DNA from: Archegozetes longisetosus
Taxonomy: Eukaryota; Arthropoda; Arachnida; Sarcoptiformes; Trhypochthoniidae
NCBI GenBank assembly: GCA_018873245.2
Contig: JAEMBT020000008.1
Location: 13,813,172-13,877,171, forward strand
DNA: 64,000 nt
Direction of reading: 5' to 3'
The stretch's first letter is position 1. Each line of letters starts with the position of its first letter. This document shows, piece by piece, positions 1 to 9,505 of this stretch. A model generated the notes under the pieces. The model ran no database searches. It worked only from the letters and a program-made list of their open reading frames with translations, and was not told the DNA's origin. The position numbers and the translations under genes were made by a program.

Positions 1-235
1 TAATTGAAAGATACAATCATAGAGTTTGTTAAAATCAAGATTTCAGTACACAATTGGTATCTATAAGGTAGACAAGAGTAACTGTCATATAATGAAAAGA
101 TGCAACTCGTAAAGATCTCATCCGCTTATTGCAAAGCCTCGTGCAGTAAGCCATTTAGTATTATTGCACTTATCTGTAATTAAATTATCACGTCGTAAAA
201 ATTCTTCAATTCATTCAACTGTAATCCTGAATACA

Positions 236-1011
236 ATGACAGATAACAAGCGATCATCAGTTGGATCAATTGGTAGGAGTGATAGTGAAAGCCGTGAGAG
301 AAAAGTGCGTGTATTCAAGCCTCAAGCGATATTATTAGATTTTGATGGAGCTGCCTCACCAGTCGATTGGGAAGAACAATGCATTTTGCCTTATGTTAAG
401 CAAAATTTATCTAATTATTTGATACAAAATTGAACTAATCATCTCGTCATTCAATCAGTCAACAAATTAAGAAAATCGTTTGATCGCCACTTTGTGTTTG
501 AAAATCTAGATTCACCTGTTATTAGCGAAGAAGATCCTGAAACTGATCCAACTGATGAAAATGTTAAAATAACAGTCGTTGACTTCATTAATTGGAAAAT
601 AGATTGGAACAAGAGTACAAAAGAGAGTCTCAAACTACAGAGGTTAGTTTGGCTCGAAGGATATGATAAACTTAGGTTGAAAACCCCGTATGAAATACTA
701 ATTTAATCTTTCTTTCAATTGACTCCAATTGATTCATGTTCTGAATATTTAGTATCTTTGAAGATGTACTGCCTGCTCTAAAAGGTTTTAAAGATAAAGG
801 TTTAAAGGTTGCTATGTTTTCTTAAACAGAATCAACGCTTTGTCTGTCACAAACTGGTTGCTAACACTTCTGAAGTAGAATTGACGTCTGTATGTGATCG
901 GCTCGAGCTTAAAAGTAATGATCAATTGGTTTTAATTAACTTTTACAGTATTTTTTGCAGAGACAAATATTCTTTATATAACAAATTATGACAAGGTATA
1001 TATTAAACTTT
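236..1011 (+). pseudogene. ENOPH1: Enolase-phosphatase E1-like gene, broken
   Basis: Resembles enolase-phosphatase E1 (ENOPH1/masa), the HAD-family enzyme of the methionine salvage pathway. From the ATG at 236 the frame reads ILLDFDGAASP then LPYVKQNLSNYL, matching the family N-terminus, where the usual motif is DIEGTT. It is interrupted by TGA at 431-433 and continues in the same frame to about 688. A 65-nt GT-AG intron (about 689-752) joins KTP to IFEDVLPALKGF. After MFS a TAA (823-825) and a shift to another frame follow (KLVANTSEVELTSVCDRLEL), then ILYITNYDKV in a further frame near 970-1000. Presence of an intron argues against a retrocopy. No C-terminal third is visible. Seen: two in-frame stops and at least one shift. 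Inferred: a decaying gene copy; a functional copy elsewhere is likely. Confidence 0.6.
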
Positions 1012-1403
1012 TTCGAAGATTATAATCTATTTGAAAGTTGACTTTTCTCATAACAGAAGCAAAGATCGCTCACCAGACAAGCCTTCAATGTTTGTTAACA
1101 ATACGCCCTAAAAACAAAAGAATCCGTCAATATTATTTAATCACTTTCAGTGCTATCCATTCTCCACAAAAAATCAATTTGATTGACAGACAACAATAAA
1201 CTGAGTGTCTCAGAGTCTGATTTCTCAATTTCAACGCTAGAACTATTATGTTTTATATTGTTTATCTATATTTTCTCAAAATCTAACCAAATATTTTGGT
1301 TAAGATTAGATGAAATTTAGTTTAAAAAGTAAGGATAAATCAGTAATGAGTTACTACTGGCAATATTCTCAACTAAAATCTTTGTAAATAAGCTTAATAT
1401 AAA

Positions 1404-2072
1404 TACAGTATGTTTCATAAACTTTGATACAAATTTAAGGTTTCATAACTCTACAAATAAATGAAGGAGTTTGAGGAAAAGTGTCTCATTTTAAAAATAA
1501 ACATTCAAAATTGTTTGCCTTAAGTCTTCATCAATTAATATCAAATATTTTCTGAATTATTGCAGTACAAAATTAAATGTTAAAGGTTTCTGTGGGATTC
1601 CTGTTATAACAACTTTTGATTGTCTTCATTAGTAATCACATTCCAAGTAAAGAATATAATAAATAATTACTGCAAAATACTCATTAAAGTCGAACGTTTA
1701 TTAATAAAATAAGTTCTGCAACAAGTATATTCTAATAACGAGTACTAGAGACAACTCGAATCGAGAGGGCATATTTAGTTAAATGTTAACTCTAAAACTA
1801 AATTCGTGTTCACAACTTTAGTAATATGTATCCAATCTTAATAAAAATTAAGTTAAAACACATTATAGTAAGAAGCCCATAGAAAAGTTTAGACATTTAA
1901 TTTTGTACTGCAGTAACTCAGAGAATATTTGAGGCAAGTTGATGAAAATTTAGGGCAAAATAATTTCGAATATTTATTTTTAAAATGATACACTTTTAAT
2001 CAAATCCCGTAATTTAGTTGTAGATTTATGAAACCTTAAATCTGCATCAAAACTTACGAAAATTACTGTATA
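1404..2072. repeat. Long inverted repeat, arms about 200 bp
   Basis: The left arm (about 1404-1605) and right arm (about 1867-2072) are reverse complements with moderate divergence over roughly 200 bp. Landmarks shared by both arms are the GTACAAAATTAAATG block (about 1564-1578 and its complement near 1892-1906) and the GTTTCATAA / TTATGAAACC block. The spacer is about 260 bp. No open frame lies inside. This looks like a non-autonomous foldback or long-TIR element; target-site duplications were not resolved. Confidence 0.6.
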
Positions 2073-2223
2073 ATTTTTTATCTCAAAACAAACTCTTCAT
2101 CGCTATCAACATGACAACGCTATTAAAGGTAGATTTTGTTTCATGAAATCTACTCGAAAAATTATTGAATTCACTCTGTTGAGAAAACTATAGGAATAGT
2201 GTTATTCCTCTAAGTAAATAATT

Positions 2224-2584
2224 AAGTGATAGTATGCAATAACCAGTCATCTCTTGTTCAGTACTTCATATGAAAAAGACTTTCTAATGCTATTAAAGGG
2301 TAGAACATAAAGCACGACATATATTAAATAAGATTTTTTACCTAAAGTTTATTAAGTAAACAAAAATTTCAATGAAACAAACATTGAATTTTGAGAGAAA
2401 ATAATAAAATTAACAATAAATTATACAAAACAACTAAAATTGAATATATATTGAATGCGTTTAAGTAATATTCTAAAGTAATAAGTAATTTATTCTTTCG
2501 GAAGGAATCGTTCGTATCAATATATTTGGGCCTTTTAAAAATGCAATACTGATCAAGAGATGACTGGTTATTGCATGCCATCAC
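2224..2584. repeat. Inverted repeat, arms about 45-50 bp
   Basis: GCAATAACCAGTCATCTCTTG at about 2236-2256 recurs as its reverse complement at about 2555-2575, and similarity extends outward to GTGAT/ATCAC and inward for about 20 bp more. The enclosed 250 bp are AT-rich without a gene. It has the size and shape of a MITE and lies 150 bp from the larger inverted repeat at 1404-2072, so the two may be parts of one nested insertion. Confidence 0.5.
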
Positions 2585-3583
2585 TCAATTTCAAAAATAT
2601 AAGCAAATGAGTTACTGAATTTTATTGGACTAAAGGTATTTTGAAATGATTACAAGAACTCATCTCTATATTATTTTCCCATTAGTTGAGAGTTCAATGG
2701 TTAACTGAAATCAAAATTATATTGAAGCCTGTTTTTGAAGAAATGTCTTATCGAATAACATTGAATTCAATATAGAAAGCATTTTTAATGCATGGTTCAA
2801 GGTCTATTTGCTAAGTCATTTCTTCAAATACAGGGTTCATATTATGCCTTAATGTATACGTTTTGGTGCTTTAGTCTCTAGTCTCACATGTAAGGCTCAG
2901 AATAAAAATATATTCGAATATTAGTCCTAAGGGATGCGCTGGTATTATGTAGAATTTCATCCGAACTTGTCTTTGAAAAGAGGAGTGATTTTAGAATGCT
3001 ACACATTATTTTTTCACTTAAATTTTCAATATTAATTCAAAAATTTTTTTCTAGTTTATTTCAAAAGTTGAAAATGGGACAATCATTCTCGCAATCAGTT
3101 GTTAGTAGATTCAAAAAAGGAATTATCCATTCTGAACTTAGTCTTCTTGAAGTCTAGCCCTTTTCAAAAATCTTTTCCTCGTTTTCTTCAGTTGCTATAA
3201 CTTTCAGATACTATTCGTCAAACGATAATCCTATCAACTGATCCGTTATCTGATTGTTTTTGAAAATGTCAAGGAAATTTATAAATGCCTAAAGTACTGT
3301 AGATTTGTGCTCTGCAGTGCCGTAGACACAATTCTTGATCTGAGGGCTAATAATCTGGAATGAAGTGCTCCAATTTATTGAGGAAACGCACATTCACTTA
3401 AAAGAAAAGTTTGTTGTTAAACCTTTTTATTAATATTTGAAATCGAATAAATAGTTTCCAATCTCACAAACACCAAGTGTTTTAGCTAGATTTTTTCAGT
3501 ACAGATTTACATTTCAATTTTTAAAAGTCTCTGAAAGGTAATAGCCGTCTAGCCCCCGTTGGCTATAGCTGTAAGATTACAAG
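2585..3583. other. Gene-free AT-rich stretch
   Basis: No convincing reading frame, RNA gene or repeat structure was seen on either strand. It separates the inverted repeats from the 17-bp tandem array. Confidence 0.5.
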
Positions 3584-3702
3584 ACATTACCGCGCAAACG
3601 ACACTACCGCGTAGATGACAATACCGTGCAGATGATAATACTGCGAAAACGATAGCACTGCGTAAATGACAACACCACGTAAGCGACTTCATTGCGAGAG
3701 TG
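3584..3702. repeat. 17-bp tandem repeat, seven copies
   Basis: Seven consecutive 17-bp units with no gaps (3584, 3601, 3618, 3635, 3652, 3669, 3686), consensus close to ACAATACCGCGTAAATG. Units differ at several positions, so the array is old. It is notably CpG-richer than the surroundings. Confidence 0.85.
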
Positions 3703-4693
3703 CAGTAGGTGTAATAATAGTGTATGCATGTTTTTTTAAATAATTTTGTAGCGAACGCTACTTATAACTTTAAAACAAAGTAATCCTCGATAGCTTCATC
3801 AACTGCTATCTGTAACCAGCGTCGATAATTAAGTTTCTTAATACTTACCATCAATATTTTTAACTCAAAATATATTGTTTTAACTATTAATAACTGTGAC
3901 CCATGAAATACATGTCGGGGATAGGGTCACAGCATTTGTATCTGAAAAGGGGAGTTCTTGGCCTAAATAAATATATATATTTTAAAATACTCGTTTTTCA
4001 TTAGTGTTCCAGCCACTAATCATCACTTCTTAAAGTGAGTATAGTGGCCGGTGTTCCCGATCCCCCACTGAATCGGCAGTTTCCAACGACCCCCCAGGCG
4101 GACAAAACACCGTGTCCGTCACAATTTAACGTTTCCGGTTAAATAAAATTTTGATTTTTTAATATAAAACTATCTCACCTTCAAACAATTATTTGCGGGT
4201 GTAGCCAAAAATTACCTAATGGCATCTTAGAATTATCGGCATAATTGATATACACAATACCCATTGGGATTTTTCTATTTTAATTAAGCTGTTCAAATAA
4301 ACTTAAAGAATAAGTAAAAATATTTTTTTGCTTCCCAAAACTTGTTGGTGTCAAGCTTCTACTCTTAAAGTTAAAATTTGTTCATATGACTTCTAGCTAG
4401 CCAACTCCTTGACCGATCATTGTAAAACATCTCGTTCAAAAGCATATCAGAAGTTTTATCGGATGGAATTAAAGTATCATTAGAAAATTTAGATTTAATA
4501 TATGTGGTGATAGGTCATGTGTGGAATTATGCGGGAGAATAGTAGTCGACTTAGTAAACCTCTGTAGATAATAGGATTTTAAAAAATAGTTTAAATGTTG
4601 AATATTTCGATAACTACTTGAGTGGGGTATTAAAATGCTAAGTTTAATTACATGACCCCAACGATATATCGCTTGGAGGATCGGCCACTACCG
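3703..4693. other. Gene-free stretch with a short hairpin
   Basis: No gene seen. A 9-bp perfect stem, CTGTGACCC at 3894-3902 and GGGTCACAG at 3924-3932, encloses 21 bases. The GC-richer block at about 4015-4135 looks transposon-derived but I could not assign it. Confidence 0.4.
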
Positions 4694-4850
4694 TCCGGAG
4701 TTGGCCAGGAGTGTTTAGGTTCGGATCGGAAGTGCTCGAATGTGGTGTCATAATGTTCAGCTCGACGAACTGAATCCAATGATACATCATACTTAGGGAT
4801 GGCGGCTGGCAAACCCCTAGAAACGTTAATCCAGATTCACTGCTTATATA
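4694..4850 (+). repeat. Dispersed repeat family, copy A
   Basis: Shares with copies B (13200-13395, reverse) and C (14030-14165) the order: TTGGCCAG, then AGGTTCGG, then GGTGTCATAATGTTCAGCTC, ACGAACTGAATCCAATGAT, and AAACCCCTAGA. The core carries an imperfect palindrome around TTCAGCTCGACGAACTGAA. It may be a SINE-like element or a fragment of a larger transposon; the ends were not defined. Confidence 0.6.
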
Positions 4851-5029
4851 CACGACGTTATTTTCGTGAGCTCCATTATATTTATTGGCAACAGCTACTA
4901 TATGCCGCTTGCGGTTCTAGAAATAGTCATTCACTGTTCTGCTGTCAAAGAAATCACATCCTTCGAAAGGGAACATTTTAAGTATTAACACCGCAACCAC
5001 TTTGGCCCCACAGGCATTTTGATTATGCC

Positions 5030-5300
5030 ACTCAAACTAGGGCTACTTCCCTAGTCAGATCTGGCGGGAAGACGCGACTTAGTTCTTTAACGAACTAGTG
5101 ACCGCGTGGTCACCATGCTTGTGAGTGAAACTCCTTCGTGTGATAAGCTCACACCATAGGCACTCGCTCCGTAGCCAATCGGAGGTGGAGAAGTACTAGA
5201 CACTGGGCTTCCTTATGAGGATTGTGGTTAAGTTAGATTAGATTAGACTAGGGTTAGGATCAGGGTTATAAAACTTGTTTGACCCTAACCCTAACCCTAG
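5030..5300. repeat. Cluster of short hairpins ending in telomere-like inverted tracts
   Basis: Seen in order: ACTAGGG/CCCTAGT stem (about 5036-5055), TTAGTTC/GAACTAG stem (about 5080-5098), GTGACC/GGTCAC stem (about 5099-5114), then CTAGGGTTAGG (5248-5258) facing CCTAACCCTAG (5290-5300), with an extra CCCTAA unit at 5283-5288. The stretch is GC-richer than its flanks and codes for nothing I recognise. Confidence 0.45.
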
Positions 5301-5397
5301 TCCTAAATTGACAGTTTACACTACTAAGTCAAACATGTTTTACAGGTTTGCAAGATAAATGTTGCTACAGTTTATTAAAAGTGCAATAAAACAAATT

Positions 5398-6547
5398 GCA
5401 TTAACTCAGAGGACCACAAATCAAGTTTTGGCTCAAGGAACTGCAGGTGTTCCTGAATCGATAGCAGGACGAACGTCACCAACAGCTTCATAGAAACGAA
5501 CCATCCAACGATTTCGTCAAAACCTGAGTAGACCACCATCAAATCCACAAAATCTGCGAGAATTGCTAATTCAACATGAGTTGATCGTAACTTTAAATGG
5601 AAAAGAATTTTTACTTTTCGATGGCAGACCAGGGGTGATAGAATGCTAATTTTCACGACAAATCAAAACCTTCAGCTTTTATCACAATCCCAGCATTGGT
5701 ACGCAAATGGAACGTTTAAAACTACACCTCCTCTCTTTTCACAACTCTATACAATTCATGGCGTAAGGTATCATAATGTTATTTCATCAGTCTTCGTTTT
5801 GATGCAAAATAAAAGAGAATCGACTTATGATAGAGATTTTGAGATCCTTAAAAGTCTTAAATCAAATTCAAATCCCCAATCAATAATGACAGACTTCGAA
5901 GTTGCAGCAATTAATGCCTTTAATCGAGCATTCCCACTTGCAACACATCGTGGATGCTTTTTCCATTTCACTCAATGTTGATGGAGAAGAATTCAACAAT
6001 ATCCAGATTTACATGAAAGATACATGAGTGACGCTGATTTTACTTTCAATGTCCGCAAACTAGCAGCTTTGGCATATGTACCAGAACAGAATGTAGTCGC
6101 CTTCGAACAGTTGCTTGATAGCTCTTATTTTGTACAAGAAATAGATGTTCTGCAGCCGCTACTGGATTATTTTGAAGATACTTGGATTGGTAGGCCCCAA
6201 AGAGGTAATCGTAGAAGGCAGCCTGTATATTGCTATAGTTTATGGAATTATCATACTGCAACCATTGATGGATTACCTAAGACAAACAATGCAGTAGAGG
6301 GATGGCACCGAAGGTTTAGTCATTCATTAGCAGTGTACTACCGTCGGTTTGGAAATTCATTGATGGACTTATGCAAGAACAAAGTCTAAATTAATTTTAA
6401 ATCAATCAGTATGTAGCTAAAAATGATCCACCAGTTTCAAGAAAATCTTACCGTGATTGTGCCAAAAGAATTATGAAAGTATTTAATGATTATGCTCAAC
6501 GGAATTTACTGAACTATCTCTCGGGGATTTCCTATAGTTTTAACTTA
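5398..6547 (+). pseudogene. MULE-type transposase relic
   Basis: Resembles the MULE transposase-domain proteins common in arthropods, often paired with FLYWCH zinc fingers. Seen in order: KRTIQRFRQ and LIQHELIVTLNGKEFLLFDG (5398-5640), a frame change near 5640, then LLSQSQHWYANGTFKTTPPL, LYTIHG, IMTDFEVAAINAFNRAF and HRGCFFHFTQC, the conserved D-containing core. A TGA follows (about 5980-5982) and the frame continues with WRRIQQYPDLHERY, NNAVEGWHRRF (to 6388), and RNLLNYLSGISYSF (to 6547) in another frame. At least one in-frame TAG (about 5494) lies upstream. No FLYWCH finger and no terminal inverted repeats were seen. An inactive element or a decayed domesticated copy. Confidence 0.8.
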
Positions 6548-6762
6548 AATGTATAGCTTTCCGAAGTAGATCTTTGAATTGTATCCCATTTGATTTTCAT
6601 TATAATAATTTTGATTTATTCATAAAAATATTTGTAATTTTTATACTTTATAATCAATAAAATTCATTCAAATCAAGTCTATAATGGTTAATTAAATATA
6701 TACATTATAGTTCGGGTAGTGTCGTGTTAGGGAAGTGAATATGCAGTTTAGTACTTGCTACC

Positions 6763-7083
6763 ATGATGCAATTGCTTTTAATATTGTTTCTAATACTTGA
6801 TTATGCAATTGGCCCGAATGTTGATTCTTTTCGGGCCAGTGTTACAGCAGAAGAACAGCGAGCTTTTATAAAATATCATGCGCTTTTGGGTCACACTACT
6901 AAAATTTATTATGTTGATCAAAATGGCTGGGCGAACAGTTATAGTGAAAGACAAGTTTATAGAATTCACACTCAATTTAAATTAGAAGGATATATGTCAA
7001 GTCAACGAGGGCCTCATGGATTAAGACCTCATGAAGCAAAAATAAAGTTTAGGGTAAAGGAAAATGATTTTCTAGTAGTCTAG
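6763..7083 (+). pseudogene. Helix-turn-helix transposase-like fragment
   Basis: Open frame of 106 codons. Residues 28-90 look like the N-terminal helix-turn-helix of a DDE transposase: a short helical block (TAEEQRAFIKYHALLG), then YSERQVYRIHTQFKLEGYMS, a recognition-helix pattern, then a basic linker (RGPHGLRPHEAK). The first 20 residues are hydrophobic and could mimic a signal peptide but are more likely upstream read-through. No catalytic DDE core follows before the stop. Family not resolved. Confidence 0.4.
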
Positions 7084-7299
7084 AGCAAGAAATATTATAG
7101 TTAGAGCAAAATCGGTTGGATATTCTGATTTTACGTTTAAAAATACATTAAAAAAAGTTTATATTTAAAAACCTAATAAATGTGTAACGTTGTTAACGAA
7201 CGATATTCTGTTAGTAAACCAATAAATTTTAATACTATCTGTTTTTAATCGCTTTTTCATATTATATTCATTGATATCATTCGAAAAAAGTAGACAATA

Positions 7300-7500
7300 A
7301 TGGTTGGATTTATTAATAATTCGGATGAGCAAAGATTCATCGATAGAATCAAATGCATTGCTTTTCGAGAGGCGAGAGAAAGCGGGGCTCAATTTATAGC
7401 TCGAAAATGGATTGCAAACAAATTAAAAATAAATGAACGATGGGTAACAGACAATTGAAATAAAAGTGAAAAAGAATGATATTCAAACTCAAGGCTCTCA
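7300..7500 (+). pseudogene. Second helix-turn-helix transposase-like fragment
   Basis: ATG at 7300 opens a frame of 52 codons (MVGFINNSDEQRFIDRIKC, then ARKWIANKLKINERWVTDN) ending on TGA at about 7456-7458; similarity-like sequence carries on as NKSEKE. The pattern of two helices followed by a recognition helix is that of mariner/Tc1 DNA-binding domains. It is unrelated in sequence to the fragment at 6763. No catalytic core is present downstream. Confidence 0.35.
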
Positions 7501-8856
7501 TACTGACTTCTAAAATAAACTCTTTTTAATGTATTTTTTAACGAAGAATCCAATTCCAATTTACGGTATTGTAAAACATTCAAAATAAATTTTGTTAATT
7601 TTTACAAATTGAAACAAGCTTAATTACCGTCAACTTTTACGGGCATATGCTAGCTATACTATCAAGCACAATCAATTACATACGATGAAAGAACCCACTC
7701 TTAATAAACTAATATTTAGACAACTTACTATACTCTTACAGATTACTTATGTGTTTGAGTCATTTTTCGCCGTCATTTGATTATCAAGTATAAGTAAATT
7801 ACTAGATATTATTAATGTTTCTATAGATATGTGATAATCAGTCTTAACTTTATAGGACTTAAAACAGGCAAAAATAGGTAGGATTTTAGGACTCAAAATG
7901 ACCAAAAGTAGGACTTAAAAATAGGACTAAAAAGCCATGTTTTAGACATTTTGGGGCATAAAGTATTTTTAACATTATTTTTGGTGTTAAAACTTTAAAA
8001 GTTGCAAATTTATCTGAAAATGCCAAAAAAAGGATTATTTGCGTTCAAAATTAAGAAAATTAGTTTAAAATAAATCAAATAATTATTTTGTTTCACAAAA
8101 GTTTAACAAATTTCTATAAAATTTAAATTTGTACTCGAATTTATATTAAATTTTATGAACTAATTTATGTATAACTCTAAAAAATCATTGAATTTATGTC
8201 TAATTGAACAAAATTGTGCGTTTTTAGGTAAAAATCTAGCAAAAATAAGGTTTGTAGGATTTATAGGAATAACCCCCACAAATAGGATTTATAGGAACAT
8301 GAACATGAGCTCAAATTAATTGTTATTTGATGATTGGCACTCATATCTTTAAATCTTAGCTTTTCGCTTATCTAATAAAAAGTTGGATTTCCAACAAAGT
8401 TAAGACTCTGGTGATAATAACTATATTAAATTATGTATAATGTGCACTCTTATATTTCTTTGATATTTTCTGTTGAAAAGTTGATAGAATATCGTTTTTG
8501 CTTCTTAAGAGTATTAGATTTCTGCATGAGTATTATAATTATATTAATAACCAACTCTATACTTAAGAATATTTGTTGGAAAACTATCAAAATTGATTGT
8601 TAGTTTTAGTATTATCGAGAATATTAAAAGGTAAGTTTTATTATATTATAGTCAAAATTTTTAAAAAATTATACATAACTTTTTGCATTCCCTTAAAGTT
8701 AAGTTAGTAACGGCTGAAATCATCTGTTCAGAGAAGCTAAGAATTTCTCCTACTCAAGAAGTACAAAAACCTAAATGAGTAAAAGTGTCATATACTGAGG
8801 AAAATAAATTAAACACAGATGAGAAGTACCCTACTATTTTTAGTAGTCGAAAGAAG
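7501..8856. other. Gene-free AT-rich stretch with GGACT/AGGATT motifs
   Basis: No gene seen. Short irregular repetitions occur at 7855-7940 (AGGACTTAAAA-like) and at 8245-8300, where AGGATTTATAGGAA appears twice about 30 bp apart. They are too degenerate to define a unit. Confidence 0.4.
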
Positions 8857-9505
8857 ACAGCAGTAATTTGACTGTAACAAAGGGTAGAATAAATTCTTTC
8901 AAGGCCAAGATAATTGATGTCCTGTTTCAAAATTGATAATACTTATATACATATAGCAGAGAAAACTTTAGTAGGAATCTACTTGGTTTAATTTAAAGGA
9001 ACTAGTAAAATCCTTCATTGAAACAAATGAAAAATTAAATGTTGTACGAACGGAATTACAAAGTGATAGGAGACAAGAAGTAGTATCCCAAATAGCTTAC
9101 TAAATATGTTGAAAATTTTGGTCAAAACTTCAATAATAATAATATTCAACATTATACTTATCAAAATTAGTTGAAAAGTTATCAATAACAACTTAGAGAG
9201 TGTGAATGTAGGAGAAATTCCATTGAAAGTGGATAAACAACAATGTTTGAAAGCAGATGGTAAAGTATCTGTAGCCAAGGGTACGAAAAATTTTGTCAAC
9301 GCTAATAATATTGATGTGATTGGTGTCAAAATTACTAATACTCATAGTCATGAAGCAGAGAAAACAACATTACCAAAGGACCCCATTTGGTTTAATGTAA
9401 GAGAACCAGTAAAATCATTTACTCGAGGAGATGAAGAGTTAAAAAGTGTGCACATGGCATTACAAGGTGAAAGAAGACAAGTTGTAGTATCACAAACTGC
9501 TTCCA
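8857..9505. repeat. Tandem duplication at the 5' end of the NB-ARC gene
   Basis: 8857-9110 is a divergent copy of 9247-9505. Matching landmarks: AGCAGAGAAAAC, TTGGTTTAAT, CCAGTAAAATC-like, then GACAAGNAGTAGTATC. The upstream copy has more stops and shorter indels and is the more decayed one. Offset is about 390 bp. Confidence 0.65.

Noticed and set aside
431..433. Selenocysteine at the TGA of the enolase-phosphatase frame
   Set aside because: The family has no Sec and the later TAA and frame change show decay.
5375..5656. 93-codon minus-strand frame
   Set aside because: Shadow of the MULE transposase on the plus strand.
9015..9329. 104-codon minus-strand frame with hydrophobic stretches
   Set aside because: Antisense of the NB-ARC gene 5' end; hydrophobic residues come from AT-rich antisense codons.
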